The translations under genes and the position numbers were made by a program. The notes beneath the pieces were generated by a model, which had not been told where the DNA came from, searched no databases, and saw nothing but the letters and a program-made list of their open reading frames with translations. From Strongylocentrotus purpuratus (lineage: Eukaryota > Echinodermata > Echinoidea > Camarodonta > Strongylocentrotidae), in assembly GCF_000002235.5 (NCBI RefSeq), contig NW_022145599.1, positions 27,851,856 through 27,915,855 of the forward strand: a stretch of 64,000 nt of DNA. Reading direction: 5' to 3'. The first letter of the stretch is position 1, and each line of letters begins with the position of its first letter. Shown in pieces: positions 23,201 through 36,400 of this stretch.

Positions 23201-26200
23201 CTGCTGACAGAGGGAATAACAGTTTATAATATATGTATTAATATAGAACTAAATACCTATATTCAAATGACTGCGCTTAGTTTACTTGATTATCAGTTGC
23301 TGTGTGGCATCAGAAATGTCATATATTAGGTGTGACAAATACTCAAAGCTGCTTACAAAGGCAATATTGGCAATTATTGCAGTAACACTTATCTTCATAT
23401 TTGTTCGACCTAAATCTTCTACAAACTGTATAGGCCTAATTTCCATGATCCTAACATCATTTTCTACTTGGTTTATCTTTTTCTTATCTCAATTCCAATC
23501 AAACTGTTATTGGAGTTCTGGTCATCCAATTTCATTTCGCAATAAACAGTTTCAAAGTATTGTGAAATTAGATTAGGTGTACATAAACAAGATTTAGGGA
23601 TTATCGAATCGAAAAAATTGCACACGAAAGTCCCGCTCAGGCACTTGCGCTGCATGCAGAAACAAGTAGTAGTATATGGGACCAAAATCAATTTATTCTG
23701 GCATGAATGTTCAGCCCGAACACTTCAGCTATTTCTTGTCATTACTAATATAAATTATAAAGGCCTTTGACTATCAACCCCTTTCAGGGATCCTTTTAAA
23801 AAGTTATAACATTCTTCCTAACTGAGAAGGAAACAAAATGTGAAAACACCCCAAAATATACTTTCCCCAGAACTTAAGGTTGTCTTTAATCAGTTTTTTT
23901 TATTATGCAAGTACAAAGTAGGCCTATTTATGCGTCACTCCGAATTGTCACAAAAACTAGGCAACACAAAAAAAGAACAGACATCCGAGATATTGATTAA
24001 ATTTATTTTTTAAAAAGAACTCGAAAAACAAGAAGATTGTGCCCCATACAATTATTAACATATCAAAGAATCTATGCTGATGTTGCAAAATAGGTATACA
24101 AGGGATTGTAAACCATTCTCTTTACAAGTCTACAATTTAGGTTACCGTCAACATCAGCAAAATATAAAAATGTTTAAGCTATATCATATGCAAAGGTAAT
24201 CTCTGTGGTATATTTTTCCCCAAAATATTGCTATGAAAAAGTGGGTTTGAAAATAATTATCTGACATTTTTTTTTAAACATTGGATAACTAGTAAGAATA
24301 TATTTCAATTCGGTTTGATATACAGTGTAAAGGTTTAAACATTTTTGCAATTTGGCATAAAAATAAGGATTTTTTTTTTTAATGTTATGTTAGCAGGAAA
24401 ATACGAATCTTATAATCTTCTTGCATGACCAGAACTCAAGTATATCTTAAAAAACGCAATCTCATTTGTAGTTTGAGCTGTTACGAAATCGCTATGCTTC
24501 TACAGTATAAGACATCATGTTAACACGTCCACTAGTATACAGATTCAACATATGTATTCATGTTTACATGAACGACTGGACTTGAAAGTGAGTTCACATG
24601 TAGAATGCATTGGCGCGTTTATTGTAATGGTGGGTAGGGGGTTGTCCGGACGAAAAACAAACTAATGCTGTCACTTCCTCCTTTTAAATTTATCGTTATA
24701 TATGGATCAGATAGCTCGAGCCATCATAAGTAATTTTCCTTCATATGAAATATTGCATGTAAACTTCTCAGAATAACTGCCTGACGTCAATTACCGTCCG
24801 GATAACCAACCTATCCAGACATAGGCGGTGATAGGAGGGGGATGAATCTGAACTAAACTAAAGCTGTTAGATTTTGCAAAGATGATGGCACTAATTGATG
24901 TGAATATTTTTTTCATGTACAGGTTAGTCAGCATACAGATTTCATGAGGCTTGTATCCAGAAGAATTATATTTACTTTCTGGATTGATATATCGAGATAT
25001 TTAACCAACCTGTCCGGACACAGGATCGTGTGGGTAAACATACCTCTATCACATAGATCTCCTCCCCATCCGGGTGGACAGACGCAAGTGAACTCATTAA
25101 TCCCGTCCTGACACGTGCCATCGTTAGCACACGTCACTCCTTCGCATTCGTCAATATCTGCCGAAAAAAGGGCAAACAAAATGGATAACGACTCCTATGA
25201 AATTAGGCAGTGACGAATTTCAGAAAGAGAATAGACTATTAAAAGAAAAGTTGTTGAAGGTTCAATTTAGGTTATTGAACTGAGACCTTATTCCTCCACA
25301 CTTATAAATATCTGCCAAAATATTGTGAAAAGAATTTGTATTCAATTAGATTCAATTAAACTCAATGTATTCGTCCATCTTTAAAAAAAAATACAAGTAT
25401 AACATAATATTAACACATTGTATTAACATAATAATATGAACATAAAAATAGAGGGATTCCCTTAGTAAGCAAGTAAGCAAGTTGCTTGTAAACAGGGTCT
25501 CGGTATACAATACAATATCTGGTTCTATAATTACATTTGAGAAAATTATAAAACAGCAAAATTATATATTTAAATTAAAAAATTGCAAAAGAAGATGATA
25601 TTAATGGCATAAACAAAAGAATAGGTATCTGATCTAAGTCGAACCGGGTAAACAAAAATCCCTTCTTTTTTAAAAAGCCAAAATAAGGCCTACATTGTGA
25701 CAGAATCATGGGTGTCGATCCCGGGGGATGGGGGGATATATCCACCCAATATTTTAGGTGGGGGGGGGGGATGGCCTGTACAATCACCCCCCCCTAATAA
25801 TTCACCATCAAAAAAACAAAAAAAAAGAAAAATTAAAGATGACAGCCCGATGAGAGTAGTTAATGGTTATTACTCGCAAGATGACCATCAATATACACAT
25901 TTTGCTATCTCATTTTCATAATACATACCTATATAAATAGAAAACGAAGTAAATGAGGCGACCGTATATGAGACAAGAATAAATTAAATTCTCGCTCATA
26001 AGGCTTCATCAGGAATTGATGAATTTATTCAATTTATTCAATCAACAGCATCATAGAAAGGCAGTGCGCCAAATGCAAAGCCCCAGCGTTAAAAACCAAA
26101 GAGCTTAGTAAATGTTAAGCGCGAAGCGCAAAAGTGCAAAAAGAAGAAGAAGAAAGTGGGAGAGAGAGATTTAATGAGAGACAGAGACGATACAGGGGCG

Positions 26201-29200
26201 TAGCCAGGGGGTGGTGGGGGCGGTCGCCCCCCCCCCCCCAAAAAAAAAAACGCCGACCAAAAAACAAAAAAAAGAGAAAGAAGAAAGGAAAAGGACGTAG
26301 GAAGAAAAAGGATTAAGAGTCGAGAACGGTACAACGAATCGTTTTCTTTCTCTAATAATTTAATGAAAAGTCAAAGCTTCCGCGCTTTGCGCGGGAAGGG
26401 GGGGAACTGAATTCAGACAGGGATTAGGAGTCGACAATGGTACAACAAATCGTCTTCTTTCTTCAATAATTTATGGAAACGTCAGAGCTTCCGCGCTTTG
26501 CGCGGGAAGGGGGGGGGAACTGAATTCAGACAAGGATTAAGAGTCGAGAATGGTACAACGAATCGTCTTCTTTCTTTAATAATTTAATGAAACGTCAGAG
26601 CTTCCGCGCTTCGCGCGGGAGGGGGGGGGGGGGGGGACTTCCCTCCCCGCACCCACCCCCTAGGAGGTGCTCACTACCGCCCCCCTAAAATAAAATCCTG
26701 ACTATATGCTTGAGAGGATAATAACCAGGTAGCAAGCCCATGTGGGACCCACGTGGGTCCCATATTCTCTGAAATGTTATCGTTTTTGAGGGTGACTTGA
26801 AAAAGGTAATAACTTGGAAGGGAGGGGGTGCAACCCGCTACACGCTTCTACCTCTTGGTTGCTTTGATCCATTGCCAAAAATATTTTGGCACCTATCATC
26901 CCCCCCAACCGAGGATACAAATCGACACCCTTGGACAGAATTGTCTTTCATGCCAAATAATAATAATAATAATAGCCTATTAGTCCACTCCAAATTTTAT
27001 TAAACCGAAACGGAAATTCTTTTTGCCCCATTGATCTTGAGCCCGGCAGCCACTGAGCAGCACCAGATCGACGTTGCTCTATCCCTTATTGTTGAACGCC
27101 AAATAAGGTAGCAACAACTCCCATCTTTTAACGTCTTTTGGTATGATGCTCAACATGCAATATGTTATTTCATTCATTGTTTGTTCATTTGGTTATCTCA
27201 TTGGTTTAAATTGGCGTTATGGCACAAAACGGGTAGAGGGCACCATAAACAAGCTTATACTGACGCCCTACTAAATGTTAATGGAAACCTCACCCCAAGG
27301 ATTAATTAAGGTATTCTAAAAAAATAGATGTATTCCTGCTCTTTGATATACAATATCTATTACGACAATGTACAAGAGATATATAAATAAAGCTGTTCTT
27401 GGCATGATGTGATGCCTTTTAGCATAACATGGGTACAGCCATTTTATTGGAAATGTGACGTACCAGATGAAGATGGACATGTATCATGCACCAAGCTTTT
27501 GTTGGAAATATTTTTAAAATCAATAACAAAACCTTTACTTTTCAATGAGGAAGAATTATGGCTGAGAAGATGGAAATTATATTTGGAGAAAAACATAAAG
27601 CAGGGGAAGAATTGTAACTAATTCATTTAGAAATCCTAAAATGTAGCAGTTGACAAATCTATTTCACTTATATGAAACCTTCAACCCAGAATAGCACCAC
27701 TTATTTATGCAATCTGCGTTCTAGCAGATGTTATATAATAGCAGGTAAATGAAATGCTTCATCACCACACACACCTGAAAAAGGAAGCATCCATAAATTT
27801 GAACACATTTACTTGATAAACGATTTCACATATTACGTCACGTTATCAGAAAATGGTGATGCCTATGTCGTGCTGAGAAACTGTACATTGTTCCTGCTTT
27901 ATACCTCTCTCAAACACTTTGTAAATTAATGGGCGAGAATATAATAAATACAAATAACAAGTTATTTCTTGGAGTGCGGTTTTGAGGTTGGTAGAAGCTT
28001 AAACTACATGTTGAAATTATCTCAACCAATGATGTATTGAGTCTGCTTATCACATTAAGGTTACACTGGAAAATAAAATACAAAAATCGGTAATCTTGAG
28101 TACTTGGGTGCGTTTATCGTCATTGGCAGAATGTTTAAAACCATGTAAAACTTGACACATATCTATAACGACAACTGAAATAATTATGATTAAAAAAACG
28201 ATTCGAATGTCTTGTCTGCATATGAAATGTAAAGAATCGGGTAATCTCTTCCGATACACCCCTAGTAGGAGTACTATGATATACTGGTGGAGACTCTTGA
28301 CTGTTACAAGAGAGGTGACGAGTTTGAACAAGCTAGGTACTTTGATTTTTGGAGACTGAAAATATTAGACCCAGATCCCCCCTTCTCATTGATCGAGTCA
28401 ATTGGTGCAATGCTTTGGTAATGAAAACTTTGAGGCCCGAGAGAAGAGCAGGATAAATAATTTGCCTACCCTAGGTAAATAAAACTGAATTATTATTGAT
28501 CATTCTTACCATTATCACAGATGGGCCCTTCATGTCCCGTGAGCCTACAGTCACATGTGAAAGAACCGTCGTTGTTGATACAGAAACCTGAATTCTGGCA
28601 AGGAGTTGTTTCACATTCATTGATATCTATTGAAAAAAATACATATACATGTAAATATATATATATGATAAACATATACTCGTACGTAATTACTATACAT
28701 ACATTTTTTTTACAGAAATATATTAAACAAAGATTTCATGCTTCGGACGTTCAATACAACAAGAGGGAAATTCTGAATTGAAGATTAATATAGGTATGTA
28801 CAGTAATTTTTCGAGAGGGGGGGGGGGGGGGGGGTTAACATTAGAAAATCGCGCCAAAATTTTTGCAACGACTCAGCCAGCCGGTGAATAAGCGAATAAG
28901 CGGGGGGGGGGGGGGGGTAAGAGCACACTTTTTTTTTGTCCCGGAAATTTTCAATTTAGCGCACCGATATTTCGTTCAGTTAGGGGGGGGGGGTAAGGTT
29001 ACTTTTTTTGTTTACAAACAAAGTTTGAGGGGAGTTTCTTCCAAAACACACACATAAAACAAATTGATGGGGGTTCCCCCCCCCCCCCCCCCTCTGCATA
29101 CGCTTCTGGGTAAGTGTATATTGCGATCTCATGCCTTGTTCCTTTGGAGTCCGATTTCTCGATTACTTGATTACTTTCAGATTGCCTTCGCGTCAGACAC

Positions 29201-32200
29201 GCGCAACTAAGACAATGAAAACAATGGATACGTGCAGGGAAGACGTTTCCCATTACCACAATGTTCCCTCTCTCTCTTTCTTTCCCTCTTCCTTTGTATA
29301 ATTTTATACATGTATATTTTCATACTTTACCATCTTTCTGTTATGGTATCATCACCTCTGGAATTTATTTCATTTTCTACTTAGCTGTGTATTTCTCATC
29401 GCAAAGAAGAGTGCGGATAAAAAGGAAATGATGCAAGAAAAAAAATGTTGTTTCAAGTCAGAATGAAGTTACAGGAATAGAAATAAATAATATATTGCAA
29501 ATGGAATTAGGTCTCTATAATACGTACCTTACGATTGCCAAGATGAAATGTACACGAGTAAGAGTAAAAATCCAAATAAATTAAAGTGCACTATGTACAT
29601 TGTAATTGTGTTTTTTATAAACCATGATCATTCAGCCTAACTTTTGTAATATACGTCACTGAAAAAAATTAGAAAGTATTACCAATTTCACAATTCTGGC
29701 CTTCCCTTCCTCTAATACACTGGCATGTATATGAGCCTTCCCCGTTCTGACAGGTTCCCTCATTTTCACAAGGATAAGTTGCACATTCGTCCACATCTGT
29801 TTATTGAGAGAAAACTTTATCACTTTTTGAAGGAAAGATTGACTCGTATTCAAAAACTGAAGGTTGACTAGATGTACGTTAAACCCGTCTCTGCCAGACT
29901 CTTTATTCTGTATAAACCACTGTAACAGTAACTCTGATTAAATTATGAGTATGTATGTATTTGTGAATATGTAATTTTGGTTTGTATCACTGTATCTTTG
30001 AATGTAAACGATCTATACCTAATAAATCCTCTGATGAGGCAAATAAAAGAAAACACAAAAAACTCTGAATTAATTATTTCAAAGCTTATTTTCATTTTCA
30101 AAATTCCTGGCCTCAAACGCAATCCAGTCATTAAACAAATTGATATGGTTAATTTTGTAGAATAAGGTGATTGAAACTTAATCATACATACATTAGTGGA
30201 TTCAAATTAATCGACTTGCATTTTTATTTTGAAGTACAATGTGTAGTCTACATCAATCTGGATTTATAAACAAAAAAAAAAAAAAAAAATCGTCACTAAA
30301 ATGTAACACAAAATTGCTATAGCTTACAAAATCCTTACAGATTTTTTTTTTTTTGCTTACACATTCAATGTTAAAAAAATTGGGTAAATTTAATTTTTGT
30401 CTACATGCCCGAGGTGATATAAATAAATAACAATATCACCCAACTCTCTAGATCATTAGTAGAAAGAAACACTCACCGATGTCGCACAAAAAACCTTCGT
30501 AACCCGGCGCACAGTTGCATGAGAAGGAGCCCTCATTATTGGCACATTTCCCTTGGTTACCACAGGGGTCGTTCAGGCATTCGTCCGTATCTACCAAAAG
30601 TAATTAGAAAATTACTTTCTCTTTGATTTCTGGCTTTAACAACTGTTCATTTTTTTCTCGAAATCTGCGAAGAATTTACTATATCAAATTAGGATCTTTG
30701 CTTACAAGTCTACAATTTAGGTTGCCGTCAACATCAGCCAAATATATAAATGTTTAAGCTATATCATATGCAAAGGTAATCTCTGTGGTATATTTATTCC
30801 CAAAATATTGCTATGAAATAGTGGGTTTGAAAATAATTATCTGACATTTTTTTTGTAAACATTTGATAACTAGTAAGAATATATTTCAATTCGGTTTGAT
30901 ATACAGTGTAAAGGTTTAAACATTTTTGCAATTTGGCATAAAAATAAGGATTTTTTTTTTTTTAATGTTATGTTAGCAGGAAAATACGAACAAAATTGAC
31001 ATTGCTTATTTTTGCTTCATGTGACCTGAAATAAGATGTAAAACAGTAAATTGCAGTTAATTGTAGTCGTATATCATATTCATTCATTTCTCAGCAACTT
31101 CTTTTGTGTGCCTATGTAACATGTGAATGTATTTTTGTATCTGAATAATTTGTCAGATAAATTAAAGAATGAGTTCTGGGAAAGGTGAAAAATCATTTTT
31201 GGGATTCCTCATTCTTTATATGTCAGTTTTGAAACAAATCACAATAGAAATGTGCCCTAAAAAAGACCGCTCTTCGAATGTGCTATTTGAAATGCTCTTC
31301 AATACTCTATGACAATACATAGCTGATGCGCTTGGACCGAACAGTCATTCTAAATGTGTATTTAGTCACATACACCGATTTCCAAGTGTAGTCCATGTGA
31401 TTTTATTGAAATGGAATCAATTTTTTTATCAATTTGATGTACCCAAATCCACTTCCAACACCAATCCATATGAACTACATAATCAACATTTTCCAAATGA
31501 TATAAAGACAGTTTCTCTTATAATCTTCTTGCATGACCAGGACTCAAGTTTATCTTATAAAACTCAATCTCATTTGTAGTTTGAGCTCTTACGAAATCGC
31601 TAATATGCTTATAAAGTATAAGACATCATGTTATTAAACACGTCCACTAATGTATTCATGTTATAAGAATGACTGGACTTAAAAGTGAGTTCACATTTAG
31701 AATGCATTGGCACGTTTAGTGTAATGGTGGGGTAGGGGGTTGTCAGGACGCAAAACAAACTAATGCTGTCACTTCCTCCTTTTAAATTTATCGTTATATA
31801 TGAAAATATAGCTCGAGCCATCATGAGTAATTTTCCTTCATAATATTGTCCTACATAAGTTTTAAGAGATTTATGAAATATTGCATGTAAACTTCTCAGA
31901 ATAACTGCCTGACGTCAATTACCGTCCGGATAACCAACCTATCCGGACACAGGAGGTGGTAGGAGGGGGGATGAATCCGAAGACTTTAAACTAAAGCTGT
32001 TAGATTTTGCAAAGAAGATGGCACTAATTGATGTAAATATTTTTTTCATATATAATTTAGTCAGCATACAGATTTCATAAAGCTTGTATCCAGAAGAATT
32101 ATATTTACTTTCTGGAATGATATATCTTGATATTAAACCAACCTGTCCGGACACAGGATCGTGTGGGTATACATACCTGTATCACACAGATCTCCTCCCC

Positions 32201-33069
32201 ATCCAGGTGGACAGACGCAAGTGAACTCATTAATCCCGTCCTGGCATGTGCCATCGTTAGCACACGTCACTCCTTCGCATTCATCAATATCTGCAAAAAT
32301 AGGGGCAAACAAAATGGATAACGATTCCTATGAAAATTAGGCAGTGACGAATTTCAGAAAGAGAATAGGCTATTAAAAGAAAAGTTGGTGAAGGTTCAAT
32401 TTAGGTTATTGAACTGAGACCTCATTCCTCCACACTTGTAAATATCTGCCAAAAGATTGTGAAAAGAATTTTTATTCAATTAAATTCAATTAAATTCAAT
32501 TTATTTGTCCATCTTTAAAAAAGTACAAGTATAACATAATATTAACACATTGTATTAACATAATAATATGAACATAAACATAGAGGGATTCCTTTAGTAA
32601 GCAAGTAAGCAAGTCGTTTGTAAGCAGGGTCCCGGTATACAATATCAAATTTACAACTTTCTTTTTTATAATTACATTTGAGAAAATTATAAAACAGCAA
32701 AATTATATATTTAAATTAAAAAATTGCAAAAGAAGATGATATTTCCCTTGGGTACTAGGAATTAACGGCATAAAAAAAGAATAGGTATCTGATCTAAGTC
32801 GAACCGGATAAACAAAAATCCCTTCTTTTTTTAAAAGCCAAAATAAGGCCTACATTGTGACAGAATTGTATTTCATGCCAAATGCTCAACATGCAATATG
32901 TTATTTCGTTCATAGATTGTTCATTTTGTTATCTCATTGGTTTAAATTCGCGTTATGGCACAAAAACGGTTATAGGGCACCTTAAACAAGCTTATACTGA
33001 CACCCTCTGGTAGCACATCAAGCTCCAGAAGCATGGATAATGCTTTATCCCAAATCATAAACAGTACTG

Positions 33070-33119
<50 letters not shown>

Positions 33120-33414
33120 GTCTTGCCAAACGACGTTAGTGCCTGACCGGGATTCGAACCTTCAATCATTGGATTGAGAGTGAAGTGAATGAACTTCTAA
33201 ACCACGACACCTTAACCTCCACGTAATATGATTAAATGATTAAAGAGTTAATCTCTTGCCATATTTGCCAGGCATCACTTACTTCTTAAACATGATCTTC
33301 CCGTGAATCCGGCGGTACAGGAGCACGTGAAGTCTGAAAAGTCTTCGGCATCGATGCACATAGCTCCGTTCTGACATGGCTCGTTCTCGCAGAAGCCTGT
33401 GTGATTCAAGTATA

Positions 33415-33447
<33 letters not shown>

Positions 33448-36400
33448 AGGATAATAATAATATTAATGGCAAAATAATAATTTAAAAAATAACAATAATG
33501 ATAATATTAATATAATGATATGATTCAAATATTCAAATGATTTTATTTCTCATGCAAAACATAATACAATGAATAATTATATTACAAAAATATGCAATGA
33601 AACGAAAAATATAAAAGAAAAAGCCCGAGAAAAGTGGAACTATCTGGAAGCAGAGCTTGTTGAAGTGTTAGTTCCTCAGATGCTGTTTTACAATATAACG
33701 TGAACAAAGTATGCTTAGAAAATCAATAAGTAGACAAAATATGTAGCTAAGAAATTATAGATTTTATGGGGAAAAAATAAAAGAGAGGAAAAAATGGAGG
33801 AAAATAGTAGAAAGAAAAAAGAAAAAGATACAAAAAAAGGGAAAATGAATGATTGCAAAAGCTCTAGAAGAAGGAGGTTGGATCAGTAAAAGGAGGGAGA
33901 AAGAGATTGAGTCGAGAGTAAAAAAAAAACGAGATATATAGGACTAATAATAATTTTGTTTATCCAGAGAAGCCCCACACCCCAAAAGAATTTTTTTTTT
34001 TTTTAGAAATCCCTGTTATCCAGACTTTTCATACTTAACTGTATAAAACATCAATTTCTCTGTTTCGGAATTTAAAAAAGTGTGAATCGAAGTGGCTATT
34101 TTCCGTCGATCTTGTACCTCTTGTGATTTTGTTGTCATGTTTGCATGTTGTATTTTTTGTTGAAATTTGAATATCACTGTGATGTAGCCTTGCTCTCTGT
34201 TCTCTATCCCAAGTTTCCAGGCGGCGGATCCACGGGCCGATTCTACCAGCCCGCCCCCCCTACTCAAACGGTAAAAAATAGGATAGAAATGTAAATTATA
34301 CTCTCTTTTTTTTACTGAGTCGGGGCAAAATTTATCCTCAAAAACTGGACAAAAAAAATGTGCTCTTCCCCAATCGGTGCCTGTTGGTCCCCCATGATCC
34401 TCTTTTTCTTATGTTAAATGAGAGCTGAGTTAATGAGATAGCCACCTGTCACAGTGACCTTGATGGCTTACTGGGTGGTCTAATCCCTTCTTGCCCAGTA
34501 GTGGTGACGGTCTTTAAAATCATGAATGAAAAATGTTGTGAAGATGTAAATGGAAAACATATTGCTTTACTATGACTTAGTTTAAGTTATGAGAGAATCA
34601 TATTCTTGGAAGAAAAAAAATAGAATTTGTATTGTCATTTGACAAACATTGTAAAAGTCTAACCTGAAGTCATTGTTACCGCTCCAACATCGTTTGAAAT
34701 CGTACTCAAGGCTTCTCGAACACTGTTCAGAACATCGTCGAATATATCCAGCAGTTGCTCAGGTTCTCCAGAAAAGACAATGTAAATAATTATGAAGTCA
34801 ACGTGCCAGCTGCCTTCCCTTTAAAAGGATAGAATTAAAAAAGAGGGGAAAAAGAAGAAATGTTGTCAAAAACCTTGATTAGACATTGATCTTTATGTCC
34901 CTCAACGACTAAAACTATTCTTTTAGCTAACTCTGCCCTATATGAATGAGATATTATTATACATTATGCAATTTGCTCTATTTTGATCGAGAGTGACCAT
35001 GGCAGTGCAGAGTAACATGTTTTCCGTACCTGTTTGCAATAGATATGGTGTTGCACAAATGACAATTGTAATTTATATCTACATTTGCAATACTCTGGCC
35101 ATCTTTCGACATGACACACAGATTATTTCGCGGAGTAATGTATTTAAATTGTGTACACGCGATGAGCTATATACTTTCAACTTTTATACATTCTTGCATT
35201 TCAGTAGTCAGAATGCATATTTGATACTTTTCGTGTTTTTATGTGGGGAAATGTGGAGAAATGTTTTGCTTGCTAGTAACATCTCCCCTTCCAATGTGTA
35301 CAATTAGGTCAAATGCTCTGTTATATATCTTTGTATTCTAACTCTTATTGCAATAATATTATACAACAAGTGAATGTAATAGCTCGTCGCTAGGTAGACG
35401 TGTATAAATTTGAATAGATTTTGAATTACACAACAGTTCTACAAAACGTCTTCATATTTTTGATGACTGTCGGAGCTTGCTCGTCTCAGCATCAACGAAC
35501 GTATGCCATATCATGAGGTTTCTTAATAAAATAAACTGCTCAACGATGGACAAATATGGCTGTCACTATTAGTAATGATAGCGACAAAATATCTATCTTT
35601 AACAAAGGCAAAGGGTACGAGAGCTCACAATGAGCAATTTGCATTGCAACGGATGAATGATGAAATCATATTAGCCTTTCATTAGCCACCAATACCGATT
35701 GGCACGACCACTTTAGGCTTGCCAAGTCTGTCGATCAGCACAAAAAAATAGGCCCCAAGTAACAATAGGATTGCATCGTGCTATACAAAAGATTTGCATC
35801 CTATAAAGGCTTGTTCAGATATTGCGCAGTAAAGAGCGATTTCTTTTTTTATTTAGTGTAACTGAATGGCAATCGCGTTCAACAAAGGACTCTGGACACT
35901 ACTGCACATGTCTGTATATATCATCTTTTTCCTGAACATTATGAAATAAATCAGATTCCTTTGGCTGAAGTATTCCGTGAGAAATACAATGTGGTATATA
36001 AATAACATGTGTGTGGTAGGTAAGAGGGTGCCGTCTGTTAATTCGTTCCCATCACCTTACCGAATCTCGAGGATCTGAGCACCGGCATAGGTAGGATCAT
36101 TTGCGTACTGGGCATCAATCTGTTTAAGGAGAATATCAAATAATGTAGTATTATTTACGGGTTTTAGATATTTCTTTTGAGATGTAGCATTAGGGTGAAA
36201 TATTTATGAGTAGTTTTGGATTCAATTTAATGCAAAAGTATTTATGAATTAATGACAAGAACATAACTCCATCCAAAAAAAAAATAACATTGGCGCCAGG
36301 TGAACATTATGTATGCGGTTCTAGAAATATAGAATACAACTTAGGTAATCCCGATATCTTCTCCCATGAATTAATGTACCTTTCATTTGCCACCAGTGTC

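Larger units (their letters stand above)
24117..27272. repeat. Segmental duplication, copy 2 (contains EGF 6)
   Basis: Collinear with 30690-33006: for example ACAAGTCTACAATTTAGGTT at 24122 and 30708, GACGTCAATTACCGTCCGGA at 24784 and 31911, and GCTCAACATGCAATATGTTA at 27149 and 32883. This copy lacks about 530 bp present at 30988-31514 and has gained an insertion at 25707-26933 and a further roughly 195 bp at about 26956-27150. Confidence 0.88.

Noticed and set aside
33140..33212. tRNA gene
   Set aside because: A and B boxes are good but acceptor and anticodon stems do not form; it is a SINE head.
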